A stretch of 7,217 bases of DNA, taken from assembly GCA_007127655.1 (NCBI GenBank), contig SKYX01000024.1, positions 1 through 7,217 of the forward strand. The letters are read 5' to 3'. The position numbers and the translations under genes are program-made. The notes under the pieces are model-generated. The model did not search any database, was not told where the DNA came from, and was given only the letters and a program-made list of their open reading frames with translations. Positions 1 through 6,854 of the stretch are shown here, piece after piece. Source of the DNA: Desulfonatronum sp. GTDB lineage: Bacteria; Desulfobacterota; Desulfovibrionia; Desulfovibrionales; Desulfonatronaceae. Every line of letters begins with the position of its first letter. Position 1 is the first letter of the stretch.

Positions 1-1
1 C

Positions 2-1435
2 CGGGAAAACAAGGCCGGAGTGTGCGACGTGGTTCTGGAAGCGGCCCTGACCACCATTCTGGACTTCGAAGACTCCGTGGCCGTGGTGGACGCCGAGGAC
101 AAGACCGGGGCTTTTCGCAATCTACTGGGCCTGCTCAAGGGCGACCTGACCGCCAAATTCTCCAAGGCCGACCGCTTCGTGGAACGCCGGATGCATGAAG
201 ACCGGAGCGTCACGGCCCCAGACGGAACCGAACTCCGCCTGCCCGGACGCAGCCTGATGCTTATTCGCAATGTGGGCCTGCTGATGACCACGGATATCGT
301 TCTGGACGGCCAGGGCCGAGAAATCCCCGAAGGTATCCTGGACGGCCTGACCACGGCCCTGATCTCCCTGCATGATCTGCGAGCTCCCGCCGACAATCCA
401 TGGCGCAACAGCCGCCACGGCAGTGTGTATATCGTCAAACCCAAACAACACGGCCCCGAGGAGGTCCTCTTCACCCGGGACCTGTTCGCCGCCATCGAGG
501 ACGCCCTGGGACTCGACCGCAACACCCTGAAGATCGGGATCATGGACGAGGAACGCCGGACCACCCTGAACCTCAAGGAGTGCATCCGGGCCGCCCAGGA
601 GCGGGTCATCTTCATCAATACCGGTTTTTTGGACCGCACCGGGGATGAAATCCATACCAGCATGGAGGCCGGGCCCATGGTCCGCAAGAACGACATGCGC
701 TCCGAGCCGTGGATGACCGCCTACGAGGACTGGAACGTGGACATGGGCCTGGCCGCGGGCCTGAACGGCAAGGCCCAGATCGGCAAAGGCATGTGGGCCA
801 AGCCGGACAAGATGAAGGAGATGGTCGAGGCCAAGATCGGCCACCCCCTGTCCGGGGCCAACTGCGCCTGGGTCCCCTCCCCCACCGCCGCCACCCTGCA
901 CGCCTCGCACTATCACCAGGTGGACGTCTTCGCCCGGCAGCGCGAACTCATGGGCAAGCCGCGGGCCACCCTGGACGACCTGCTCCGACTGCCCCTGCTG
1001 GGCGACAAACGTCCCACCCCCGAAGAAATCGAGGAGGAACTGGCCAACAACGCCCAATCCATCCTGGGCTATGTGGTCCGCTGGGTAAACCAGGGTGTGG
1101 GCTGCTCCAAGGTGCCGGACATCTCGGACGTCGGCCTGATGGAAGACCGAGCCACCCTGCGCATCTCCAGCCAACACATGGCCAACTGGCTGCGCCACGG
1201 CATCTGCTCCCGGGAGCAGGTCCTGACCATCCTGCGCCGCATGGCCGACGTGGTGGACCGCCAAAACGCCGCCGACCCGCTCTACCAGCCCATGGGACCA
1301 AACCACGACCAAAGCATCGCCTTCCAGGCCGCCCGAGACCTGATCCTCCTGGGCCGCGAACAACCCAACGGCTACACCGAACCGATCCTCCACGCCCGGC
1401 GGAGGGAGATGAAAGGAGGAGCAAATAATCAATGA
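2..1435 (+). CDS. glcB: Malate synthase G, C-terminal part (5' end cut by window edge)
   Basis: Condenses glyoxylate and acetyl-CoA to malate and CoA in the cytoplasm. The frame is open to the left edge, so 477 codons are visible; family members are about 720-730 residues, so roughly 250 N-terminal residues are missing. Seen: the [10 protein letters not shown] and [13 protein letters not shown] blocks, the RNVGLLMT arginine (266-268) that should bind glyoxylate, [13 protein letters not shown], the [11 protein letters not shown] glutamate (548-550) and GFLDRTGDE aspartate (632-634) expected to hold Mg2+, GCSKVPDI with the family's redox-sensitive cysteine, and [13 protein letters not shown], whose aspartate (1145-1147) matches the catalytic base (E. 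coli D631). All key residues in the visible part are intact, so the enzyme is probably active. GTG at 20 is an internal codon, not the start. The stop overlaps the next gene's ATG by 4 bases, and the last codons carry that gene's ribosome binding site. No isocitrate lyase is seen in the window. Confidence 0.97.
   Translation, partial: RENKAGVCDVVLEAALTTILDFEDSVAVVDAEDKTGAFRNLLGLLKGDLTAKFSKADRFVERRMHEDRSVTAPDGTELRLPGRSLMLIRNVGLLMTTDIVLDGQGREIPEGILDGLTTALISLHDLRAPADNPWRNSRHGSVYIVKPKQHGPEEVLFTRDLFAAIEDALGLDRNTLKIGIMDEERRTTLNLKECIRAAQERVIFINTGFLDRTGDEIHTSMEAGPMVRKNDMRSEPWMTAYEDWNVDMGLAAGLNGKAQIGKGMWAKPDKMKEMVEAKIGHPLSGANCAWVPSPTAATLHASHYHQVDVFARQRELMGKPRATLDDLLRLPLLGDKRPTPEEIEEELANNAQSILGYVVRWVNQGVGCSKVPDISDVGLMEDRATLRISSQHMANWLRHGICSREQVLTILRRMADVVDRQNAADPLYQPMGPNHDQSIAFQAARDLILLGREQPNGYTEPILHARRREMKGGANNQ
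1412..1420 (+). promoter_or_regulatory. Strong ribosome binding site inside the end of glcB
   Basis: AAAGGAGGA is close to a perfect Shine-Dalgarno sequence. It sits in the last codons of glcB, 11-12 bases before the ATG at 1432. The spacing is a little long, but an in-frame TAA at 1426-1428 rules out any start further upstream for the methyltransferase. It suggests the downstream gene is well translated while remaining on the glcB transcript. Confidence 0.7.
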
Positions 1436-2196
1436 CCTCTCCCTGGATTGCCTACAACGACCTGGCCTGGGTCGATGATTGGTTGGCCGATGCGGCGGAT
1501 TATGAGCGGGAGGCCGCTGTTTATGTGGAGTTGATGCGGCGGGCCGCGACGTCGGGCCTGGGTCGTGCGCCGCGGACTCTGCTGCATCTGGGCTGCGGGG
1601 CGGGCGGGCATGATCGGGAGTTCAAACGGCACTTCGCGATCACCGGCGTGGACCTGAGTCCGGGCATGTTGAACATGGCCCGGGCCAGACATCCGGAGAT
1701 CGAATATTTGGAAGACGACATGCGCTTCGTGCGCTTGAACCGACATTTCGACGCGGTGGTCATCCCGGACGGCATCGACTACATGACCACGCCGGACGAG
1801 TTGCGCCAGGCCGTGCGCACCGCTGTTGAACACCTCCATCCGGGCGGGGTCCTGCTGGTGGTCGGCAAGCCGGCGGAGACCTTTCAGGACAACAATTTCG
1901 CCTATACCGGCGAAAAGGACGGCGTCCACGTCACGCTGCTGGAAAACAACTACGTCAATCCGTACCGCCCCGGCACCTACGAGGCCACGCTCTGCTATCT
2001 GATCCGCCGCCGCGGCGACCTGACCACCCACGCGGACCACCACGTCCTCGGCCTCTTTCCCCAGGCGACCTGGGACCAGGTGTTCCAGGAGGCCGGGCTC
2101 GCCATGCGCCAGGAGATTCTCGACGGCGTCTACGACACGTTTCTGCTCAACGACGGCGCGTATCCGATGACGATTTTCGTTGGGCAAAAAAGATGA
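1432..2196 (+). CDS. Class I SAM-dependent methyltransferase, substrate unknown
   Basis: A 254-residue cytoplasmic Rossmann-fold methyltransferase. Seen: SAM-binding motif [13 protein letters not shown] (residues 50-61), the acidic end of beta-2 in VDLS (Asp74, expected to bind the ribose hydroxyls), the acidic EDDM (93-96) near the adenine, the motif [13 protein letters not shown] (106-118), and LHPGGVLLV (135-143). The C-terminal part (about 180-254) looks like the usual beta-6/beta-7 end ([14 protein letters not shown]). No signal peptide or membrane segment is seen. The ATG overlaps the glcB stop as ATGA, so translation is probably coupled to malate synthase. A small molecule is the likelier target, given the compact single-domain build, but the sequence does not reveal the substrate. 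The first few hundred bases use somewhat more T and G at third positions than the neighbours. The family is confident, the reaction is not. Confidence 0.88.
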   Translation: MTSPWIAYNDLAWVDDWLADAADYEREAAVYVELMRRAATSGLGRAPRTLLHLGCGAGGHDREFKRHFAITGVDLSPGMLNMARARHPEIEYLEDDMRFVRLNRHFDAVVIPDGIDYMTTPDELRQAVRTAVEHLHPGGVLLVVGKPAETFQDNNFAYTGEKDGVHVTLLENNYVNPYRPGTYEATLCYLIRRRGDLTTHADHHVLGLFPQATWDQVFQEAGLAMRQEILDGVYDTFLLNDGAYPMTIFVGQKR

Positions 2197-2201
2197 ACAG
2201 C

Positions 2202-2207
2202 AGGAAA
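2202..2207 (+). promoter_or_regulatory. Ribosome binding site deciding the start of the second methyltransferase
   Basis: AGGAAA lies 5 bases before the ATG at 2213. It favours that ATG over a TTG at 2180, which would lie inside the previous gene, add 11 unusual lysine/glutamine-rich residues and have no visible binding site. Confidence 0.6.
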
Positions 2208-2212
2208 CGCTC

Positions 2213-3031
2213 ATGATCAATCCGCTCATCAAGCCCGAATTCCCCCTTTCCGCGAAATACGACCCGGACTGGATGCTGGACAACCAGATGGGACCCAACG
2301 CCGTTTGGCTGATGGAATGGCTGGCCGGGGCCCTGACGCTGCGACCGGGACTGCGCGTGCTCGATCTGGGGTGCGGGCGGGCCATGACCAGCGTTTTCAT
2401 GGCCCGGGAGTTCGGCGTGCAGGTCTGGGCCGCGGATCTATGGATCTCGCCGGAATTCAACCGCATCCGGGCCGAGGCGGCCGGGGTCGGCTCTCTGGTC
2501 TATCCCCTACGGGCCGAGGCCCACTCTCTGCCTTTCCCCGAAGCCTTCTTCGACGTGGTCGTGTCCGTGGACGCCTACCAGTATTTCGGCACCGACGTGC
2601 TCTACCTGGGCTACCTGACCCGCTTCCTGAAACCCGGCGGCCGGATCGGCGTGGTTGTTCCCGGCCTGACGCAAGCCTTTTCGGAGGTTCCGGAGCACCT
2701 AGCCACGCCGCAATCCAACGGCAAGGTCTTCTGGGAAGAGGAGTGCTGGAGCTTCAAGACCGCGGACTGGTGGCGCGAGCACTGGAGCCGTCATCGGAGC
2801 GTGAACGACCTGAGCGTGGATCTGCTGCCGGACGGATGGCGGCACTGGCATGACTTCGAACTGGCCGTGGAGGCTTCCGGAAAGTCCCCTTTCCCATCGG
2901 ACGCCGAAGCCCTGGCCGTTGACCAAGGGGAATTCATCGGTTTTGTCCGGGCCGTGGGCAAGCGCACCGACTGGATGGCCGAAAATCTGTACAGTCCGTA
3001 CGTGGGCGTGCGCTGCGGGGTGGACGGCTGA
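2213..3031 (+). CDS. Class I SAM-dependent methyltransferase with Trp-rich C-terminal region
   Basis: A 272-residue protein from the ATG at 2213, chosen for its AGGAAA site. It begins MINPLIKPEF. Seen: motif I VLDLGCGRAMTS (residues 49-60), Asp75 in AADLW at the end of beta-2, the acidic loop before LPFPEAFFDVVVSVDAYQYF (106-125), and LKPGGRIGVVVP (139-150). Residues about 160-205 are rich in tryptophan and histidine (VFWEEECWSF, ADWWREHW, DGWRHWHDFE). From memory, a region like this marks a recurring bacterial methyltransferase subgroup of the methyltransferase-11 type, and it may form the substrate pocket. The protein is clearly different in sequence from the methyltransferase just upstream, so this is not a recent tandem duplication. 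It starts 16 bases after the previous stop, and its own TGA shares one base with the next ATG. The substrate cannot be read from sequence. No membrane segment or signal peptide is seen. Confidence 0.88.
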   Translation: MINPLIKPEFPLSAKYDPDWMLDNQMGPNAVWLMEWLAGALTLRPGLRVLDLGCGRAMTSVFMAREFGVQVWAADLWISPEFNRIRAEAAGVGSLVYPLRAEAHSLPFPEAFFDVVVSVDAYQYFGTDVLYLGYLTRFLKPGGRIGVVVPGLTQAFSEVPEHLATPQSNGKVFWEEECWSFKTADWWREHWSRHRSVNDLSVDLLPDGWRHWHDFELAVEASGKSPFPSDAEALAVDQGEFIGFVRAVGKRTDWMAENLYSPYVGVRCGVDG

Positions 3032-4299
3032 TGAAGGTGTTGAACAAGCTTTCAATGTTCGTCAACCTGCTGACCGGACTGCGGCGAACGACCCGAGGAG
3101 CCGCCACTGAAAAGGACCCAGAGAGCGGGATGAGCGACGCCGCGCTGAACGAGGCCCTGCGCCGGGCCAGGGCGGCCCAGCCACCGCCGGTGGTCTGGCT
3201 GCTGGGCAAGACCCAGTCCGGGAAGACCTCCATCATCCGCTCCCTGACCGGCAGCCCGGACGCGGAGATCGGCAACGGCTTTCAAAGCTGCACCCGGACC
3301 GCCCGGTTCTACGACCACCCGGCCGATGCGCCGGTGGTCCGCTTCCTGGACACCCAGGGTCTGGGCGAGGTGGACTACGATCCCGCCGAGGACCTGGCCT
3401 TTTGCGAATCCCAGGCTCAGTTGATCATTGCCGTGGTCAAGGTCTCGGACGGGTTGCAGGACGCGGTGTTCGACGTCCTGCGGGCCGTGCGCCGACGGCG
3501 ACCGGACTGGCCGGTGATCGTGGCCCAAACCTGCCTGCACGAAGTCTATCCCCCGGGCTTCGAGCACGTTCTGCCCTATCCCTTTGATGAACCCGGCTGG
3601 GAGACGCGGGTTCCCTCGGACCTGACCCGGGCTCTGCTCTTCCAGCGCGACCGGCTCGGCGCCCTGCCCGGAAACGGGCCAGTGGCCTGGGTCCCGGTGG
3701 ACCTGACCCTGCCCGAGGACGACATCCGCCCCGCGGATTACGGCCTGGACGCCCTGTGGAGCGCCATCCAGCAGGCTTCCCGAGTCGGTCTGGACCAACG
3801 GCTCCGGGACGAAAGCGACCGGGAGGGCGGCCAGACCGATTCGTTTTCCCAGGCCGCCCACCAGCAGATCGTCGGCTATGCCATGACCTCGGCGGCCCTG
3901 GGGGCCGTGCCCCTGGTGGACCTGGCGGCCCTGCCCGCCTTGCAGATGAAGATGTTGCACAAGCTGGGCGAGTTGGCCGGAGTGCGCTGGAACAAACGGC
4001 GCGTCGCCGAATTCTCGGCCCTGCTCGGGCCGGGTATCGTGGTCGGATACGGGCTGCGTCTGGCCGGACGCAGCGCGATCAAGCTGATTCCGGTCCTGGG
4101 CCAGACCGGGGGTGCCGCCTACGGCGCGGCCACCGGCGCGGCCATGACCTTCGCCCTGGGCAAGGCGGCCCGCCTCTACCTGGCCCATGCGGCCCAAGGG
4201 CGCTCCGTGCGGGCCGAGGACGTCCGAAAGGTCTTTGACGAGGCGTTGCGTCGGGGCCGGGACCTGATCAAGACCTTCGGGCAAAAGGACGGATCATGA
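3031..4299 (+). CDS. GTPase with C-terminal DUF697-like (YcjF-type) domain
   Basis: A 422-residue P-loop GTPase. Seen: G1 GKTQSGKTS (residues 59-67), a probable G2 threonine in SCTRT (86-90), and G3 DTQGL (107-111). The G4 region AQTCLHE (165-171) lacks the normal NKxD. From about residue 277 the protein changes to a helical, hydrophobic, Gly/Ala-rich DUF697-like domain (to about 390) with segments at 281-310 and 331-380, including an exact GxxxGxxxGxxxG at 357-369. It ends in a charged helix (391-416). There is no signal peptide; the first 20 residues are short and basic-amphipathic. Family knowledge: DUF697 occurs in YcjF and in GTPase fusions linked to membranes or stress, and its function is poorly known. 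ATG 3031 is chosen because it overlaps the previous TGA as TGATG and has GGGGTGG about 7 bases upstream. It overlaps the next GTPase gene by 4 bases, so the two proteins probably work together at the inner membrane. The role is inference. Confidence 0.9.
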   Translation: MKVLNKLSMFVNLLTGLRRTTRGAATEKDPESGMSDAALNEALRRARAAQPPPVVWLLGKTQSGKTSIIRSLTGSPDAEIGNGFQSCTRTARFYDHPADAPVVRFLDTQGLGEVDYDPAEDLAFCESQAQLIIAVVKVSDGLQDAVFDVLRAVRRRRPDWPVIVAQTCLHEVYPPGFEHVLPYPFDEPGWETRVPSDLTRALLFQRDRLGALPGNGPVAWVPVDLTLPEDDIRPADYGLDALWSAIQQASRVGLDQRLRDESDREGGQTDSFSQAAHQQIVGYAMTSAALGAVPLVDLAALPALQMKMLHKLGELAGVRWNKRRVAEFSALLGPGIVVGYGLRLAGRSAIKLIPVLGQTGGAAYGAATGAAMTFALGKAARLYLAHAAQGRSVRAEDVRKVFDEALRRGRDLIKTFGQKDGS

Positions 4300-5876
4300 T
4301 CAGCAAGACCACCCTGCTGCGCGGCTTCGGCCTGCTGCGCCTTCTGGCCGTGTTCCTGGCTGCCCTGCCCCTGCTGGCCCTGCCGGCCCTCGGCCTGGCC
4401 TGGATATGGTTGTCCGACCACCGCCCTTTCTGGCTGGCCGCGTTGGGGATCTGCGCTGTTTCCGGCTACGGACTGCACCTGCTGGCGGCCCGGATCGAAC
4501 GTTCCCGATCCAAGACCGATCAAGCCGAGCAACCAATAGACCCCGAATCTCGCACCACCAGACCCGCCCCTCACTGGTCCCGCCAAGACGAGGCCTGTTG
4601 GGTCAAGGTGGAGGAGTTGGCCCAGCGAACCTCGCCCAAGGACTGGGCGGTCGCGGACGTGCAGCGCATTGCCCTGCTGGGCCGGGACACTCTGGATGTG
4701 GTCGCCGGCCACTATCATCCCGAAGCGGACAAACCGCTCCTGGAGCTGACCATCCCCCACGCTTTGCTGATCACCGAGCGGGCCGCTCGGGACCTGCGCC
4801 GGGAAATCACCCGGACCATCCCCTTCAGTCACAAGCTGACCATGGGCCTGCTGGCCCGGATCAACCGTTGGCGGGAAACCGCCAGGCAGTACGAAACCCT
4901 CTATCGCCTGGGCCGGGCCGTGCTGTCGCCGTATTCGGCCCTGTTTCATGAAGTGCGGCGCAACCTGGGAAACAGCATCGCCGGATACGGCCTGGACAAC
5001 GTCAAGGCCTGGCTGCTGCGCGAATACGTGCGCAAGGTCGGGTACTACGCCATTGAACTGTACAGCGGAAAACTGCTGTTGATTGACGAGGACCCGACGG
5101 CCCGTCCTACCTCCGCCACCCGAAGCAACCTGAGCGACCTCAACGATGCCGGGAAGCAAGACGCCTCCGCCGCCGAACCGCTCCGCATTCTGGTCCTGGG
5201 CCGGGCCAACGCGGGCAAATCCAGCCTGATCAACTCCCTGTTCGGCAGGCTGCGCATCGTCACCGACGCATTGCCCGGAACCACCCAGGCCATGAAAGCC
5301 TATCGCCTGGAACGAGAGGGACGGGACGCGGCCCTGATCCTGGACGCTCCCGGATGCGACACCGACCTTTTGCCCTCCAAGGCCCTGCGCCAGGCCGTGC
5401 TGGACGCGGACCTGATCCTTTGGGTCACAGCGGCAAACCGGGCCGACCGCCAAACTGAGCGCGAGCAACTGGACCGGATCAGGTCCTGGTACGCCGAACG
5501 TCCTTCCCGCCGCCTCCCGCCCCTGGTGGTCGTGGTCACGCACATCGACCAACTCCGGCCGATCAAGGAGTGGCAACCTCCCTACGACCTGAACGCCGCT
5601 CCAAGCCCCAAGGCCGTGGCCATCGCCGCGGCGGTGCAAGCCGTGGCCCGGGACCTGAACGTCCCCGTGGACCAGACCATCCCGGTCTGCCTGGCCCAAG
5701 GGCGTCTCTACAACGTGGAGGACACCTTGGCCGCGGTGATTCTGGAACTTCAGGAGGAAAGCGAAAAAGCGCGGTTTCTGCGCTGCCTGGAGGCGCGGAA
5801 GGGAGAGGAATTCTGGAGCGCCGTCAAAGAGCAGATGAAGACAGCGGGCAGGATGCTTGGGTCGGTTCTCAGATAG
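4296..5876 (+). CDS. Membrane-anchored Era-like GTPase with N-terminal TM hairpin
   Basis: A 526-residue protein. Two hydrophobic segments (about 14-38 and 44-63) are split by the short polar turn SDHR and followed by a basic stretch (RIERSRSK), which predicts an inner-membrane hairpin with the rest in the cytoplasm. Residues about 95-265 look mainly helical and match no domain I can name. A low-complexity linker (266-294) leads to the GTPase domain: G1 GRANAGKSS (302-310), G2 PGTT (327-330), G3 DAPG (350-353), G4 THID (415-418), and a possible G5 at CLA (465-467). The C-terminus is a charged helix. The G motifs resemble the Era/HSR1 group (TRAFAC class), but the domain order of anchor, helical region and then GTPase is unlike Era itself. 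The ATG overlaps the previous stop as ATGA, with AAAGGA 6 bases upstream. Its stop lies inside a 14-base tandem repeat. The pairing with the preceding GTPase suggests a two-protein membrane machine; the substrate is unknown. Confidence 0.9.
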   Translation: MISKTTLLRGFGLLRLLAVFLAALPLLALPALGLAWIWLSDHRPFWLAALGICAVSGYGLHLLAARIERSRSKTDQAEQPIDPESRTTRPAPHWSRQDEACWVKVEELAQRTSPKDWAVADVQRIALLGRDTLDVVAGHYHPEADKPLLELTIPHALLITERAARDLRREITRTIPFSHKLTMGLLARINRWRETARQYETLYRLGRAVLSPYSALFHEVRRNLGNSIAGYGLDNVKAWLLREYVRKVGYYAIELYSGKLLLIDEDPTARPTSATRSNLSDLNDAGKQDASAAEPLRILVLGRANAGKSSLINSLFGRLRIVTDALPGTTQAMKAYRLEREGRDAALILDAPGCDTDLLPSKALRQAVLDADLILWVTAANRADRQTEREQLDRIRSWYAERPSRRLPPLVVVVTHIDQLRPIKEWQPPYDLNAAPSPKAVAIAAAVQAVARDLNVPVDQTIPVCLAQGRLYNVEDTLAAVILELQEESEKARFLRCLEARKGEEFWSAVKEQMKTAGRMLGSVLR

Positions 5877-5894
5877 CCATTCTCAGATAGCCAT
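5867..5894 (+). repeat. Perfect 14-base tandem duplication across a stop codon
   Basis: TCTCAGATAGCCAT occurs twice in direct contact (5867-5880 and 5881-5894) without mismatch. The TAG at 5874-5876 in the first copy ends the membrane GTPase gene. The second copy is therefore non-coding and the duplication does not alter the protein. It looks like a recent slippage event. Confidence 0.95.
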
Positions 5895-5906
5895 GGCGAG
5901 ATGAGA
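5881..5906. other. Imperfect palindrome between convergent genes (weak terminator candidate)
   Basis: The outer arms TCTCA (5881-5885) and TGAGA (5902-5906) are perfectly complementary, and the centre is the palindrome GCCATGGC (5890-5897). Ten of the 13 symmetric positions pair. It sits in the 35-base space between two converging transcription units, where a two-way terminator would be expected. It has no T-tract on either side and little room for a loop, so termination is only a guess. Confidence 0.3.
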
Positions 5907-5911
5907 GAAGA

Positions 5912-6271
5912 TCAGGAAGCCGCGCCACGCACGGACGCGGCGACGTCGATAAAAACCTGATGGACCATGGTCGCCTGCTCCCGGTCCGCGAAATGGAAGC
6001 GGACCCGCTCTCTGCCGGAGCGGGCCATGTCCTCGTCCAGGGTCAGGTCAAGCTGGAAGCCCCATTCCTGGTCGCTTCCCAGCACGGATTCTTCCAGGGG
6101 CGCAAGCGGGCCGACCCGCAAATCAGACACGCTTTCGCACTCGATGTTGCCGTAAAACCGGTGGCCGTTGCCCACGAAATGCACGGTCCTGCCGCGCACG
6201 TAGACTTCCTCCAGACTGCGAAAGGCCAGGAGCATGGCGCAGGGACCGACAGCTTTGGAAACCGAGGTCAT
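5912..6271 (-). CDS. Small uncharacterised protein downstream of an HD hydrolase
   Basis: I do not recognise this 119-residue protein. It begins MTSVSKAVGPCAMLLAF and appears soluble, with a short hydrophobic patch at 9-17, alternating patterns that suggest beta strands in the middle (EVYVRGRTVHFVG, YGNIECESV) and an acidic middle (LDEDMA). It ends in a short hydrophobic stretch (VFIDVAASV). There are no cysteine pairs, P-loop or DNA-binding motif. The ATG at 6271 lies 7 bases after the HD gene stop, with only a weak GAAGTGA-like site, so translation probably depends on coupling to that gene. Another methionine at residue 13 could be the start but has no better binding site. Its place as third gene after argB and the HD gene, with reading-frame quality like its neighbours, supports a real gene. 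Confidence 0.72.
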   Translation of the reverse strand: MTSVSKAVGPCAMLLAFRSLEEVYVRGRTVHFVGNGHRFYGNIECESVSDLRVGPLAPLEESVLGSDQEWGFQLDLTLDEDMARSGRERVRFHFADREQATMVHQVFIDVAASVRGAAS

Positions 6272-6278
6272 TTCATGG

Positions 6279-6833
6279 TCACTTCAGGTTGACCTGATCG
6301 GCGATGGTGGTGATGGAGGCCACGGCGTCGTTCAGAAAATCATCCAGTCCCACCCCGATGGTCTCGCACTCCCGGATGATCTCCCGGTTCACCGCCGCGG
6401 CAAAGGCCTTATCCTTCATTTTTTTCTTCAGACTCTTGGCCCCCAGCCCCTCCAGCTTCGTGGGCCGAATCAGGGCCGCCGCGGAAACCAGCCCGGTGAC
6501 GGTCTCGGAGCAGCGCAAGGCATGGTCGAAGGTGGTGGACGGCGCAACCCCGTTGCGCTCGCCGTTATGGGCACGGATAGCCGTCAAGGCTTCCCCGGGC
6601 AGGTCCTCGGCCAGCCACGTCGCCGCCCGCAAGCCGTGTTCTTCCGGCAATTCCTTGGTTTCATGAAAGTCCAGGTCATGCAGCAATCCCGCCAACCCCC
6701 AGACCTCCTCATCCTGCCCCAGCCGCCGGGCCACCCCCCGCATCACCGCCTCGGTCTCCAGGGCATGATGCAGCATATGCTGTTCCTGGCCCTTGCTGGA
6801 AAGCAGCTCCCAGGCTTGTTCACGCGATATCAT
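6279..6833 (-). CDS. HD-superfamily hydrolase (COG2316/HDIG type)
   Basis: A 184-residue soluble protein resembling the compact COG2316 'predicted HD superfamily hydrolase' family along its whole length. Such enzymes are expected to be metal-dependent phosphohydrolases; the natural substrate is not established. Seen: the first metal histidine His23 in LHHALETEAVM, the paired His52-Asp53 in GLLHDLDFHET, His66 in EEHGLRAA, and His89 in IRAHNGE. Other family blocks are TGLVSAAALIRP (113-124) and KSLKKKMKDKAFAAAVNRE. Oddly, where relatives as I recall them have an aspartate (AADxLTGL), this protein has Glu110 in CSETVTGL. The length is normal for the family. The ATG at 6833 has GGAG (complement of 6840-6843) 6 bases upstream. 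It starts 21 bases after the argB stop and so is likely on the same transcript. The family call is strong; its cellular job is unknown. Confidence 0.9.
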   Translation of the reverse strand: MISREQAWELLSSKGQEQHMLHHALETEAVMRGVARRLGQDEEVWGLAGLLHDLDFHETKELPEEHGLRAATWLAEDLPGEALTAIRAHNGERNGVAPSTTFDHALRCSETVTGLVSAAALIRPTKLEGLGAKSLKKKMKDKAFAAAVNREIIRECETIGVGLDDFLNDAVASITTIADQVNLK

Positions 6834-6839
6834 GATTTT

Positions 6840-6843
6840 CTCC
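6840..6843 (-). promoter_or_regulatory. Ribosome binding site of the HD hydrolase gene
   Basis: GGAG on the minus strand, within ACGGAGAAAATC, lies 6 bases before the ATG at 6833. It sits in the 21-base space after argB and supports this start. Confidence 0.6.
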
Positions 6844-6854
6844 GTTGCTTGTGC

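Noticed and set aside
122..1432. Long open frame (436 codons) on the minus strand opposite glcB
   Set aside because: It is a shadow of GC-rich codon use. Its translation is full of Gly, Val, Gln and His runs with no family resemblance, while the plus strand is an unmistakable malate synthase.
2180..2212. TTG start at 2180 for the second methyltransferase
   Set aside because: It would lie inside the previous gene and has no binding site, while ATG 2213 has AGGAAA at good spacing.
1432..3031. Glycine/sarcosine and dimethylglycine methyltransferase pair making glycine betaine
   Set aside because: Size and pairing fit loosely, but the sequence around the SAM motifs and the C-terminal parts do not resemble what I recall of these enzymes.
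4176..5699. Open frame of 507 codons on the minus strand opposite the second GTPase
   Set aside because: It is very rich in Gly, Gln and Val with no motif, whereas the plus frame carries all GTPase motifs and fits the overlapping gene order. The same reasoning removes the 410-codon minus frame opposite the first GTPase and the 345-codon minus frame opposite the methyltransferases.
3031..5876. Dynamin-like bacterial pair (LeoABC type) or a defence system
   Set aside because: Both proteins have small GTPase domains without the long dynamin middle and effector regions I would expect, and there are no nuclease, protease or phage-related neighbours. A defence role cannot be claimed from this window.
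5960..6292. 110-codon plus-strand frame opposite the small minus-strand gene
   Set aside because: The minus-strand frame continues the argB-HD gene order with short spacing, and the plus frame has no binding site or recognisable protein. Since the minus protein is itself unrecognised, this rejection is less firm than the others.
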